Source of the DNA: Bacteroidales bacterium
GTDB taxonomy: Bacteria > Bacteroidota > Bacteroidia > Bacteroidales > Paludibacteraceae
Assembly: GCA_015061165.1 (NCBI GenBank)
Contig: SUXC01000017.1
Location: 1-61,481, forward strand
Length of the DNA stretch: 61,481 bases
Reading direction: 5' to 3'
Under the pieces are notes generated by a model. The model made no database searches. It was not told where the DNA came from and saw only the letters and a list, made by a program, of their open reading frames with translations. Of the stretch, positions 26,509-33,955 are shown one piece after another. The position numbers and the translations under genes were made by a program. Each line of letters starts with the position of its first letter. Within the stretch, counting starts at the first letter, position 1.

Positions 26509-26728
26509 AGTTTCTCAATGTCTCTATTATATCATCCGCCACATAATCAGCACTTTGTGTATGCAAGGTGTCATAAAAACGCATCAAGCGTCCCTCGATA
26601 AGTCCTTGCTTTTCTAATCGAGTAGCCAGTTCATCGGGGGTGATTCCCATTTTGCGTGCAGCCGTTTCAATGGCAATTACCGCAAACTGAATCTGGTCGC
26701 TTTCGTATGTTCGTTTCATACCTTCCAT
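26495..26728 (-). CDS. DUF3791 small protein
   Basis: A 77-residue protein of DUF3791: ...IQFAVIAIETAARKMGI....L...GLIEGRLMRFYDTLHTQSADYVADDIIETL. I start it at ATG 26728; GTG 26740 would lie almost on the expected transcription start and ATG 26719 is also possible. It is the first gene of the cassette, directly behind a good promoter, and its 3' end overlaps the DUF3990 start by 14 bases, so translation is coupled. Small partner of the ART-like DUF3990 protein; antitoxin-like placement. Confidence 0.78.
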   Translation of the reverse strand: MEGMKRTYESDQIQFAVIAIETAARKMGITPDELATRLEKQGLIEGRLMRFYDTLHTQSADYVADDIIETLRNYESE

Positions 26729-26751
26729 AACTATCTGCACAAATTAGCGTG

Positions 26752-26783
26752 CAAAGGTAGTGAAAAATCTTGATATATGCAAA
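26752..26783 (-). promoter_or_regulatory. Promoter of DUF3791-DUF3990 cassette (and likely aspS)
   Basis: Minus strand -33 TTTG at 26783-26780 and -7 TACCTTTG at 26759-26752, 20-base spacing. Confidence 0.75.
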
Positions 26784-26839
26784 TTATAGTGCGATTTTAT
26801 CGAAAAAGATAGATTTTATCTATCCTATTCTCTCCTATC

Positions 26840-27514
26840 CTACCAAATGCCAGGTATGAGGCGCCAGCGGACGCGCTGCTGGTAATCGGTATATCCGGGT
26901 AGTCCTGCTGCCAGCACCTGCTCCTCGTTGTGTATGCGTCGGATAATGAGTATGGGATAAACACCAAACACCAACAATGCCCATGCAGAGCCCAACACTA
27001 TCGGCATAGAGAGGAACATGAGCAAGGTGGCTGTGTACATCGGATGGCGCACAATGCCGTACAGTCCCGTGTCAATGAGTTGCTGATTATCTTGCACCTC
27101 AATGGTTCTGGATAGGTAGGCATTCTCGCGCAACACTTCGGCGTACAAGGCATACCCTATCAGGAAGACTACCGAGGCAATGACACTCGCCCACAGGGGC
27201 AAACTGGACCACGCGAAGCGGTGGTCTAAACCACAGAGAACAAAGCCGCCGATAAACATCAATCCCGAGAGGGCCACCACATGCTTTTGTGTCTGCTCTT
27301 TCTCCTTGTTGTTCAGCCGTTTAGCCAATAGCTCGGGCATGGAGATTAGTAGCCAAATACCCATGCAGGTCATAGGTACAAACAGCAAGGCAAGCAGTAG
27401 CCACGCTTGCCAATAGTGCCATGTACCTGCTGGCCAAAAGAGCAGCACGCCAATCAAGGCCATACCACACAGGAGTTTACATAATCCGCTAATAATCAAT
27501 TGAGTTGTTTTCAT
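26840..27514 (-). CDS. Isoprenylcysteine/phospholipid methyltransferase-family membrane protein
   Basis: A 224-residue integral membrane protein with five hydrophobic segments (about 8-28, 33-56, 80-97, 102-122, 161-184). The C-terminal part has the ICMT/PEMT signature GLYGIVRHPMYTATLL (RHPxY motif that binds S-adenosylmethionine) and IHNEEQVLAAGLPGYTDYQQRVRWRLIPGIW. It should methylate a small lipid or thiol at the inner membrane; the substrate is unknown. Upstream sits an inverted pair of 8-mer arrays, so its leader may fold. Confidence 0.85.
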   Translation of the reverse strand: MKTTQLIISGLCKLLCGMALIGVLLFWPAGTWHYWQAWLLLALLFVPMTCMGIWLLISMPELLAKRLNNKEKEQTQKHVVALSGLMFIGGFVLCGLDHRFAWSSLPLWASVIASVVFLIGYALYAEVLRENAYLSRTIEVQDNQQLIDTGLYGIVRHPMYTATLLMFLSMPIVLGSAWALLVFGVYPILIIRRIHNEEQVLAAGLPGYTDYQQRVRWRLIPGIW

Positions 27515-27541
27515 ATTTTTATCTATTATTTTGACTATTTA

Positions 27542-27645
27542 GGTGTAACGGTGTAACAGTGTAACAGTAGTTTTATATAACTAATACATGTGTGTGCGGG
27601 GGTATATATTATAGAATGAGGTGTTACACCGTTACACTGTTACAC
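27542..27645. repeat. Inverted pair of 8-mer arrays
   Basis: Array of GTGTAACG/GTGTAACA units at 27542-27567 and its inverse at 27621-27645. GTGTAACGGTGTAAC (27543-27557) and GTTACACCGTTACAC (27623-27637) form a perfect 15-base stem with a 65-base loop. Confidence 0.85.
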
Positions 27646-27669
27646 ACGAATGAGAGGCATTTGTCTGTA

Positions 27670-28068
27670 TTAGTTTGTTTTTGTGTCGTTGTCTGCTTTC
27701 AGTTTTATAAGTAGTTGTGCGGCGATGTAACATTGGAGTTTAATGTACTGTTTCTCACCAGATTTAGGTTTGTCTAATTGTTCCTCAAAGAGTGTTTGCC
27801 AATATGCCAAGCGTTCGGGATTGTTCATTTCGGCAATGGCTTGCTTTTGCGCCACCTTGAAAAGTTCGCGGTGGGAAGTGACAGCAGGAGACCATGATCC
27901 TCGGTGTTTGTGATAGACATACATCTCTTTCGGACCCAGACGGGGTGTGCCGTTCTTGGTCTTGCCATAGGATTTGCGACGTGTGATAATGACAGAGTCA
28001 TTGCCACGATTGAGGGTTAGCTTGCCTCGCACCTCATCGACAGGTGCCATGTACGTTACTTGTGACAT
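27670..28068 (-). CDS. Unknown small protein, distant third copy (132 aa)
   Basis: A 132-residue protein without signal or membrane span. Its N-terminus (MSQVTYMAPVDEVRGKL) aligns with that of the protein at 224-541 (MAKVEYAFPVEKIHGKV), and both have a basic middle and a helical, Gln/Ala-rich C-terminal half. It ends with a Lys/Asp/Asn-rich tail absent from the other copies. Function unknown. The start directly follows a heptamer array, as for the copy at 224. It stands alone, unlike the tandem pair at the start of the window. Confidence 0.72.
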   Translation of the reverse strand: MSQVTYMAPVDEVRGKLTLNRGNDSVIITRRKSYGKTKNGTPRLGPKEMYVYHKHRGSWSPAVTSHRELFKVAQKQAIAEMNNPERLAYWQTLFEEQLDKPKSGEKQYIKLQCYIAAQLLIKLKADNDTKTN

Positions 28069-28070
28069 AG

Positions 28071-28109
28071 TTAATTAAGAATTAAGAATTTTGAATTAAG
28101 AATTAAGGT
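28071..28109. repeat. Heptamer array before start of 27670 gene
   Basis: TTAAGAA/TTTTGAA units, about five, ending three bases from the minus-strand ATG at 28068. Confidence 0.8.
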
Positions 28110-28150
28110 TTACTGAATGATTATGCTGGGTTATATAAAGGTAAGGAATT

Positions 28151-28190
28151 GTATGGTTATTGTGTGGTTATTGTATGGTTATTGTGTGGT
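28151..28190. repeat. 11-mer array
   Basis: GTRTGGTTATT repeated 3.6 times in the gap between divergent genes; nothing coding is seen here. Confidence 0.8.
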
Positions 28191-28289
28191 GCGGATAGGG
28201 AATTTCCAAGGTTCTTCGACAAACATGTGTTAAATTTTCTGCAAAGATACGAATAAATTGTCGAATTTCCAAATTTTTAGAGGATAAAA

Positions 28290-28321
28290 TTTGCAAATGC
28301 ACAAATATTTTTGTACCTTTG
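28290..28321 (+). promoter_or_regulatory. Promoter of 28346 gene
   Basis: -33 TTTG 28290-28293, -7 TACCTTTG 28314-28321, 20-base spacing. Confidence 0.75.
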
Positions 28322-28345
28322 CGGCATCATTCAATATATTCGATT

Positions 28346-28693
28346 ATGCCACAAATGATCATGTTGGGCAGTGAGATGATTCGCATTCATCCTGCCAAGA
28401 ATACCATTGAGTATTCCACTTCACAAGGTCGCAGCTGGTCCACGCGATACAGTAGTAGTTCCTACGGCGAGTTTATAGACCTCCTACCCTATGGCAATGA
28501 ACTGCTGGCAGTTACGAGCAAAGGCATATACTACTCCACCTCGCAGGGACGCAGTTGGTCATCGCGATACACGAGCAGCTCCTGCGGTGAGTTTGAGTGC
28601 TTAATGGATGGTGGTCGAGAGCTACTTGCTCAGACATCCAAAGGGCTCTATTACAGCACCTCCAGCGGTCGTTCGTGGTCAAAGAGGAGATAA
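28346..28693 (+). CDS. Small Asp-box-like repeat protein
   Basis: A 115-residue protein (start ATG 28346; a longer frame begins inside the promoter) made of nearly nothing but three repeats: YSTSQGRSWSTRYSSSS.GEF, YYSTSQGRSWSSRYTSSS.GEF and YYSTSSGRSWSKRR. Each contains S.S.GRSW, like the Asp-box (BNR) S-x-D-x-G-x-x-W of sialidase beta-propellers, with Asp replaced by Ser. Between repeats are LLPYGNELLAVTSKGIYYSTS-type strands, as in propeller blades. Three blades are too few for a closed propeller, so it may oligomerise or be a fragment. No signal peptide. Function unknown. The next gene starts five bases after the stop. Confidence 0.7.
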   Translation: MPQMIMLGSEMIRIHPAKNTIEYSTSQGRSWSTRYSSSSYGEFIDLLPYGNELLAVTSKGIYYSTSQGRSWSSRYTSSSCGEFECLMDGGRELLAQTSKGLYYSTSSGRSWSKRR

Positions 28694-28697
28694 CATT

Positions 28698-29729
28698 ATG
28701 ATATATTTCGATAGCGATTATATGGAAGGTGCGCATCCAGAGGTGATGCGCCGTTTGGTGGAGACCAACTTGGAGCATACGGTTGGCTATGGCTGCGACC
28801 CCTATACGCAACAAGCCAAAGAAGCCATTCGCGTAGCATGCGCCGCGCCCAATGCCTTGGTACAGTTCCTTGAGGGAGGAACGCAGACCAATGCCACAGT
28901 GATAGATGCCCTACTCCGCCGTCATGAGGGCGTGTTGGCAGCCGAGACGGCACACATCAATGTGCACGAGAGTGGCGCTATTGAGCATAGCGGACACAAA
29001 GTACTGACATTGCCGACAAAGGACGGCAAACTGACTGCTGAGCAAGTAGATACCTATATCACGGATTTCTACCGCGATGAGACATACGAGCATATGGTAG
29101 CACCTGGAATGTTGTATATCACCATGCCTACGGAGTACGGCACCTTGTACTCGCTCAGTGAGTTGGAGCAGTTGTCAGAGGTATGCCACAAGCACCATAT
29201 TCCGCTCTATATGGACGGTGCGCGTTTGGGCTATGCGTTGGCATCTGAAGCATGCGATATTACCTTGCCAGATATTGCGCGTTTGTGCGATGTGTTCTAT
29301 ATTGGTGGAACGAAGTGTGGCTTATTGTTTGGCGAAGCGGTAGTGGCTGCTAATCCCGAGGCGTTGCCTCATTTCTTCCCATTGGTGAAACAACATGGTG
29401 CGCTTTGCGCCAAAGGTAGGATCTTGGGCGTGCAGTTCTTGACACTGTTTACGGATAATCTGTATGAGCGTATTTGTCAGCATGCTGTGACACTGGCGCA
29501 GCGAATCCGCGAGGGATTTGTGAAGAAGGGCTACCGCGTGGCGATAGATTCGCCAACGAACCAGCAGTTCTTTGTATTGCCTAATGAAGTGGTGGATAAT
29601 CTGCGCGAGAAGGATGTGTCGTTTGAAGACTGGGGCATTCGCGGCGAGAAAGAGACAACTGTCCGTTTTGTCACCTCCTGGGCCACGACAGAAGAGGATG
29701 TGGAGGAGTTGATAGAAAAACTACAATAA
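28698..29729 (+). CDS. ltaE: Low-specificity L-threonine aldolase / beta-eliminating lyase
   Basis: A 343-residue PLP enzyme that splits L-threonine (and allo-threonine) to glycine and acetaldehyde. The protein begins at ATG 28698 (MIYFDSDYMEGAHPEV), the usual family start; the frame is open further upstream within the previous gene. Motifs: GGTQTNATVIDALL, ETAHINVHESGAIE, PLYMDGARLGYAL (Asp of the PLP site) and FYIGGTKCGLLFGEA with the Schiff-base Lys in GGTKCG. Length is normal. It is closely coupled (five bases) to the Asp-box-like gene, sharing its promoter. The symbol is given by family only. Confidence 0.88.
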   Translation: MIYFDSDYMEGAHPEVMRRLVETNLEHTVGYGCDPYTQQAKEAIRVACAAPNALVQFLEGGTQTNATVIDALLRRHEGVLAAETAHINVHESGAIEHSGHKVLTLPTKDGKLTAEQVDTYITDFYRDETYEHMVAPGMLYITMPTEYGTLYSLSELEQLSEVCHKHHIPLYMDGARLGYALASEACDITLPDIARLCDVFYIGGTKCGLLFGEAVVAANPEALPHFFPLVKQHGALCAKGRILGVQFLTLFTDNLYERICQHAVTLAQRIREGFVKKGYRVAIDSPTNQQFFVLPNEVVDNLREKDVSFEDWGIRGEKETTVRFVTSWATTEEDVEELIEKLQ

Positions 29730-29735
29730 AGATTC

Positions 29736-29767
29736 CTTGCAAATGTCAGAAAAAAGTTGTACCTTTG
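29736..29767 (+). promoter_or_regulatory. Promoter of rhodanese gene
   Basis: -33 TTG 29737-29739, -7 TACCTTTG 29760-29767, 20-base spacing. Confidence 0.75.
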
Positions 29768-29793
29768 CAGAGTGAACTGCTAACTAAAAAAAT

Positions 29794-30174
29794 ATGATTA
29801 TGAAACGAATACTTGGAGTACTTACGACTATTTGCGCTCTTGTGGGATGTCAGCCTAATAGAGCAATGTATCAATCTGTGGACATAGCCACCTTTGCTGA
29901 GATTATCCAAGACAGCAATGTGGTTTTATTGGATGTGCGCACCCAGAGTGAATATGAGGCGGGGCATATACCTAACGCAATACTTATTGACGTCACACAA
30001 GCCGATTTCCTACCAAAGTGTAAGCAACAATTGCCACTTGACAAAACCATTGCCCTCTACTGCCGTTCTGGTAACCGAAGCAAAAAAGCAGCACAGCTTC
30101 TAAGTCAAAAAAAATACACGGTGGTGGAACTCAACACTGGCTTCAACTCATGGAAAGGTAAAGTAGAAAAATAA
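29794..30174 (+). CDS. Rhodanese-like lipoprotein
   Basis: A 126-residue lipoprotein: signal with lipobox LVGC (Cys at residue 19), then one rhodanese domain with the substrate loop CRSGNRS (active-site Cys, residues about 92-98), LLDVRTQSEYEAGHIPNAI and the end GFNSWKG. Rhodaneses carry a persulfide sulfur on the active-site Cys; periplasmic lipoprotein versions may move sulfane sulfur or serve thiol chemistry. The catalytic Cys is present. Own promoter; a YdeI-like gene follows after four bases. Confidence 0.9.
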   Translation: MIMKRILGVLTTICALVGCQPNRAMYQSVDIATFAEIIQDSNVVLLDVRTQSEYEAGHIPNAILIDVTQADFLPKCKQQLPLDKTIALYCRSGNRSKKAAQLLSQKKYTVVELNTGFNSWKGKVEK

Positions 30175-30178
30175 AACC

Positions 30179-30523
30179 ATGGAAATCACTACCCTACTTG
30201 AATTTACCCACCGCGATCAGTTGCGTAATTGGCTGCTGGAGCACGGCGAAGGGGTTAAAGAATGTTGGATAGCCATGTATCGCAGCAAACGCCCACTCTG
30301 TTCGGCTGCTTGTTTGCCGTATATAGATGTGGTGGAGGAAGCATTGTGCTTTGGTTGGATAGATTCTACATTGAAGCGTTTGCCCGATGGTCGTTTGGCG
30401 CAACGCCTCTCTCCACGCCGTAAACGCAGCCATTGGACGGAACTCAATAAACAACGCTGCGCCGACCTCGAAGCGCGCGGAGTGATGACTGATGCAGGTC
30501 GAAGGGCATTGGCGATGGCTTAA
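30179..30523 (+). CDS. YdeI/OmpD-associated family protein, short form
   Basis: A 114-residue cytosolic protein. The blocks ECWIAMYRS, YIDVVEEALCFGWIDSTLKRLPDGR and QRLSPRRKRSHWTELNKQRCADLEARGVMTDAGR are the N-terminal domain of the YdeI/OmpD-associated (bacteriocin-protection type) family. Members known to me are usually about 190 residues and carry a second C-terminal helical part (with a ..W...A...ETR..R..K motif), which is missing here: the gene stops after RRALAMA. It could be a natural short form or a truncation. Role unknown. Co-transcribed with the rhodanese gene (4-base gap). Confidence 0.75.
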   Translation: MEITTLLEFTHRDQLRNWLLEHGEGVKECWIAMYRSKRPLCSAACLPYIDVVEEALCFGWIDSTLKRLPDGRLAQRLSPRRKRSHWTELNKQRCADLEARGVMTDAGRRALAMA

Positions 30524-30541
30524 AAAATATAGCATTACTTA

Positions 30542-30573
30542 TTTGCATATATGCGATAAATTTTGTACCTTTG
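30542..30573 (+). promoter_or_regulatory. Promoter of 30623 gene
   Basis: -33 TTTG 30542-30545, -7 TACCTTTG 30566-30573, 20-base spacing. Confidence 0.75.
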
Positions 30574-30622
30574 CAGGGTGAAAGCATGTTACACACTTAA
30601 ACAAGTATAAATACATACAATT

Positions 30623-31330
30623 ATGAACGAAGAATACCAAGAAAAATCCTCACGTGGACTAATTAATTTGTTGTTAATCATTGCTATAGTAGGTGGCATA
30701 ATAGCCATGATGTGGAAGGTAGGCATATTTGGCAATGCAGCAGAAGATGTTGAAATAACTACCACAGAAGAAGTGGTTGCTGCTGCAACTGATGAAGATT
30801 TTTCTATCACCCAGTCAGAATGGACTACCATGCAGAACCAACTAAAGCAATTGCAAAATGAGGTAAAGACTCTGCAAACCGAAGTGAGAACTCTCAAAGA
30901 GCGTAAATCAACTGCACCCTACTCTACAACGGTTACTTCCCCTGCCAAAACCAGTACTGCTACTTCTTCGGAGAAGACAACTGCAACTACTTTGCCTGAG
31001 GCTACCACCAATCCCAATGCCATTACTTTGGCAAACTATGCACACGATTGGCTTGAATCAAAGGCAACAGTAGCATTCAAGAACAATACAGAAAGTACTA
31101 TCACTTCAATCAGTGGACGTATGATATATTACGATATGAATGGCAATATGCTTGATTATCAAGACTTCAAGAAATCTGTTACCATTGCTCCAAACATGGT
31201 CAAAAGCATTACCTTATCAGGCTATGGACATAGAGAACATTATGCTTACTATAAAAGTGATGTTCGATCTGACATGGCAGATCGCAAATACAAAGTGAAA
31301 TTTGAATTGAAGTCGTATAGTGTGAAGTAG
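30623..31330 (+). CDS. Membrane-anchored coiled-coil protein with FxLYD-like domain
   Basis: A 235-residue protein: cytoplasmic start, one membrane span (residues 14-33), an acidic stretch, a coiled coil (about 72-96: [26 protein letters not shown]), a Thr/Ser-rich linker, and a C-terminal beta domain (about 140-235, [27 protein letters not shown]........[10 protein letters not shown]) with the look of an FxLYD/immunoglobulin-like domain. Function not recognised. It has its own promoter. Neighbouring genes become visibly richer in A and T from here to about 34.9 kb. Confidence 0.65.
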   Translation: MNEEYQEKSSRGLINLLLIIAIVGGIIAMMWKVGIFGNAAEDVEITTTEEVVAAATDEDFSITQSEWTTMQNQLKQLQNEVKTLQTEVRTLKERKSTAPYSTTVTSPAKTSTATSSEKTTATTLPEATTNPNAITLANYAHDWLESKATVAFKNNTESTITSISGRMIYYDMNGNMLDYQDFKKSVTIAPNMVKSITLSGYGHREHYAYYKSDVRSDMADRKYKVKFELKSYSVK

Positions 31331-31403
31331 TTATCTCTATGGTTTTTGTACATTTGCAGAGTGAAAGGAAAATGTTTGTTTCATATATAATAAATACACA
31401 ATT

Positions 31404-31817
31404 ATGAATAAGAGTTTGATAATTTTAGCACTATGTTTAATGGCTGTTATGACACTTGAAGCACAAAGTTATTCAAATTATGTTTCAGTTAGTAATTCTT
31501 CTGCTGTTTCAACGCAATTGATTGATGTTAGATATGAATTTATTCAGTCTTCTGCAAAAAGTAGTCTTGCCTTTTTAGTAGATAAATATACAGGAACAGT
31601 GTGGAAATACAGAATCTTAAAAAAGGAATTTGAAGAAATAAAGAAAGAAACAGATGAGGTAGTTGATACAACTCAAGTAAATTATCAATTGTATATGAGT
31701 GGTGAAAATTCGCACATGTGCTTTCTCCTGAATGTACATACTGGTCAAATGTGGAGATATAGTACAAAAGAAGGCAACAAAAAATTTATGAAAATGTCTA
31801 TGCCATGGCAAAAATGA
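31404..31817 (+). CDS. Secreted protein with two TG..W repeats
   Basis: A 137-residue exported protein with signal peptide (1-20, cut after LEA). The mature part is two copies of a roughly 40-residue unit: RYEFIQSSAKSSLAFLVDKYTGTVWKYR and NYQLYMSGENSHMCFLLNVHTGQMWRYS. The same unit occurs twice in the protein at 33956-34864 (consensus .Y.LYPTQN...FLLLD..TG..W.VQ.S). Function unknown; the unit looks like a beta-hairpin or blade with a turn at TG and a buried Trp. A weak promoter (TACATTTG at 31349-31356) lies upstream. A/T-rich codons compared with the core genes. Confidence 0.68.
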   Translation: MNKSLIILALCLMAVMTLEAQSYSNYVSVSNSSAVSTQLIDVRYEFIQSSAKSSLAFLVDKYTGTVWKYRILKKEFEEIKKETDEVVDTTQVNYQLYMSGENSHMCFLLNVHTGQMWRYSTKEGNKKFMKMSMPWQK

Positions 31818-31851
31818 CACTAACTTTTACATAATTTAATAGGAAAATTGT

Positions 31852-33048
31852 ATGATTACACCAGACGAATACTTTAGTGCGGTCAAAGATTGTGACTACA
31901 AAGGCGAACATTACTCCGTGCGCGATAATGGCGCTATCATGCGTCACCCAAAATCTAATAGAGCTCGTCCTAAAGATAATATTTGGACATTTGGATCACC
32001 TAATGATAAAGGGTATTGTGCTTTTTGCGGGGAGGTAGTGCATCGTATTGTAGCATTTGCATTTTTAGGAAAACCAGAAAATAATCAGTTGGTTGTTGAT
32101 CATATAGACACCAATCGTCAGAATAATCGACCAGAGAATTTGAGATGGGTAACAAAATTGGAAAATGCTCTCAATAATCCATTAACTTTGAGAAAGATAC
32201 TCTATTATTGTACACTTCAGGAATTTATAGAGAATCCTAAAATATTAGCGCAGCGTGCCCAAGATATCAATCTGTCATGGATGGGGGCAGTAACAGCAGA
32301 AGAAGCAAGAATATCATTTAACAATTTGAAACATCTACACGAACTACATTTGATAAAAAATAATACGAGAACTGGTGGTATCGGTAATTGGATATTTAAT
32401 GAAAAATTTAGCACATGGATTCCAACTGCTATAGCGCCTCTAAAAAATGAAAGTCAATATCAAAGCATAAATAATAAAACTCAATATGACGTATGGGGCA
32501 AACCGATTAATAGCGAAGAATCATATAAGGAGGATAATTGGGGAGAACCTATAGAAGCATCTAAATTTGATGAGGATTTTTGGGGCAAAGAGTTTTTAGA
32601 GTATCATAGTAAGACGAATGAAGAACCTCAAATAAAAGATGAGGATGTGAAACTACCTAATTTATTTAAAACGTCTAATAAATATGCGGTTCAACAAGGA
32701 TGGGCTCCTCATACTAATCCAGAGTTCCCATGCTGTCCTACTGAGATTTCAAATCAACCATTGCAAGATTATTTCAATAATCTAAAAGCAGAAAAAATAT
32801 ATGTGACAACTAACTATGGTGCATCAACAGTGTTTGAATTTACTTTATATAAAGATAAAATCATTGTATCAACAAAGATACCAGGTGGAATAAAGAATTA
32901 TGCTCTGTCTGAGATTGAATGGAACGGAGAAGTGTTTATCCATACCTCTAAAGGAACATTTTTTGAGGAGAATGGAGTTCGTGCAGCATACACAAGAGCT
33001 CAGGACTTAGAATGGGATGGACCAGATAGTATAGATGACTATTGCTAA
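31852..33048 (+). CDS. HNH endonuclease-domain protein
   Basis: A 398-residue protein. Residues about 56-103 form an HNH nuclease domain of the homing/phage type: HRIVAFAFLGKP........VDHIDTNRQNNRPENLRWVT (H..DHID.N..NN...NLRW). The rest (about 110-398) is not recognised; it holds a helical part and a C-terminal beta part (YVTTNYGASTVFEFTLYKDKI...). The HNH core has all metal and catalytic residues in place. The long unique C-terminus is unlike free-standing homing nucleases and may bind a target. It lies between two TG..W repeat proteins and before an unknown gene 23 bases downstream. Base composition is A/T-rich, compatible with transfer. Confidence 0.8.
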   Translation: MITPDEYFSAVKDCDYKGEHYSVRDNGAIMRHPKSNRARPKDNIWTFGSPNDKGYCAFCGEVVHRIVAFAFLGKPENNQLVVDHIDTNRQNNRPENLRWVTKLENALNNPLTLRKILYYCTLQEFIENPKILAQRAQDINLSWMGAVTAEEARISFNNLKHLHELHLIKNNTRTGGIGNWIFNEKFSTWIPTAIAPLKNESQYQSINNKTQYDVWGKPINSEESYKEDNWGEPIEASKFDEDFWGKEFLEYHSKTNEEPQIKDEDVKLPNLFKTSNKYAVQQGWAPHTNPEFPCCPTEISNQPLQDYFNNLKAEKIYVTTNYGASTVFEFTLYKDKIIVSTKIPGGIKNYALSEIEWNGEVFIHTSKGTFFEENGVRAAYTRAQDLEWDGPDSIDDYC

Positions 33049-33071
33049 TTTGATTCATGCTTCTTTCTACA

Positions 33072-33878
33072 ATGTCATATGTGGAGATACATCGCGAGAT
33101 CGTTAATGATTTTCGCGATTTGTATGCTGCTATTATGAAGGAGTTTGCAGAGTTTCAGAAAAAAGCCCAAAAAGCGAAAAGGTATCCTTATCGCAAGAAA
33201 TATCAATGGACTCATCCTATCAGCGAAAACCAATATACCTACTTTTTTGAAACAAAAAGACACTCAGATTGGGATAAAGATCCTCGACTCGTTATTTATA
33301 CAGAGTATGAGGCAAAAAAGGGTAAGACAACTATCGTCATAGCTAGAGACCCCTATAACAATATCAGAATACAAATAATCGGTTCACATTTTTTGAAACG
33401 ATATCTCGAACGAAACCTGTTGTTGGAGTCTCAGTCTTATCAATCGATACTAATGGATTTTCTGTGCAGAACTAGTTCGGCTATTCCTATGGGTGATAAA
33501 GTGACTAGTTTAAATGAACTGCAGAAAGAAGAACCTGGTTTAATTAATCAATCTCTTTTGACTACAGAAGGCATTATTTTATGTAAGCAAGTGAGGACTA
33601 ATCTTAATATCTGGATATATAAAACGTTTATTGGAGGAAAAGAATTTCATGTGAATCAATATCGTGAGGTGACATTAAAAGCTATTGATTTATTCTATCT
33701 TCGCGCTTTGAATGATAGCCCCAAATTTGCACGGACCATTCAACAGATATATGAAAATGGACTAGATGGACTCAATAGACTTTGGCTAGATTCGGAACTC
33801 CCTTTCGAAGAAAAACAAGAACTGCGATTAAATAAATGGGAAGAAGTAATAGCCGAGTTATTTAAATATTGTAACTAA
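33072..33878 (+). CDS. Unknown protein with HFLKRYLER motif
   Basis: A 268-residue cytosolic protein (start ATG 33072; an ATG at 33057 is also in frame). Not recognised as a named family. Features: a basic N-terminal helix (residues about 24-42, EFQKKAQKAKRYPYRKKYQ), a beta section (DPRLVIYTEYEAKKGKTTIVIARD), then GSHFLKRYLERN (about 118-129), a H-F-x-x-R-Y-x-x-R pattern that I have seen in uncharacterised Bacteroidota proteins, and a helical C-terminus. It follows the HNH gene by 23 bases and probably shares its transcript, so the two may act together. Polar and A/T-rich in codons. Confidence 0.62.
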   Translation: MSYVEIHREIVNDFRDLYAAIMKEFAEFQKKAQKAKRYPYRKKYQWTHPISENQYTYFFETKRHSDWDKDPRLVIYTEYEAKKGKTTIVIARDPYNNIRIQIIGSHFLKRYLERNLLLESQSYQSILMDFLCRTSSAIPMGDKVTSLNELQKEEPGLINQSLLTTEGIILCKQVRTNLNIWIYKTFIGGKEFHVNQYREVTLKAIDLFYLRALNDSPKFARTIQQIYENGLDGLNRLWLDSELPFEEKQELRLNKWEEVIAELFKYCN

Positions 33879-33955
33879 TCCCAAAATCAACACATAATTG
33901 AATGTGGAAGTGTGGAAAAAGAACGAAGAATATTAACCTTATAAAATAAAAGAAT

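Noticed and set aside
31852..33048. Group I intron with homing nuclease
   Set aside because: No interrupted gene or intron core around the HNH gene; neighbours are complete.
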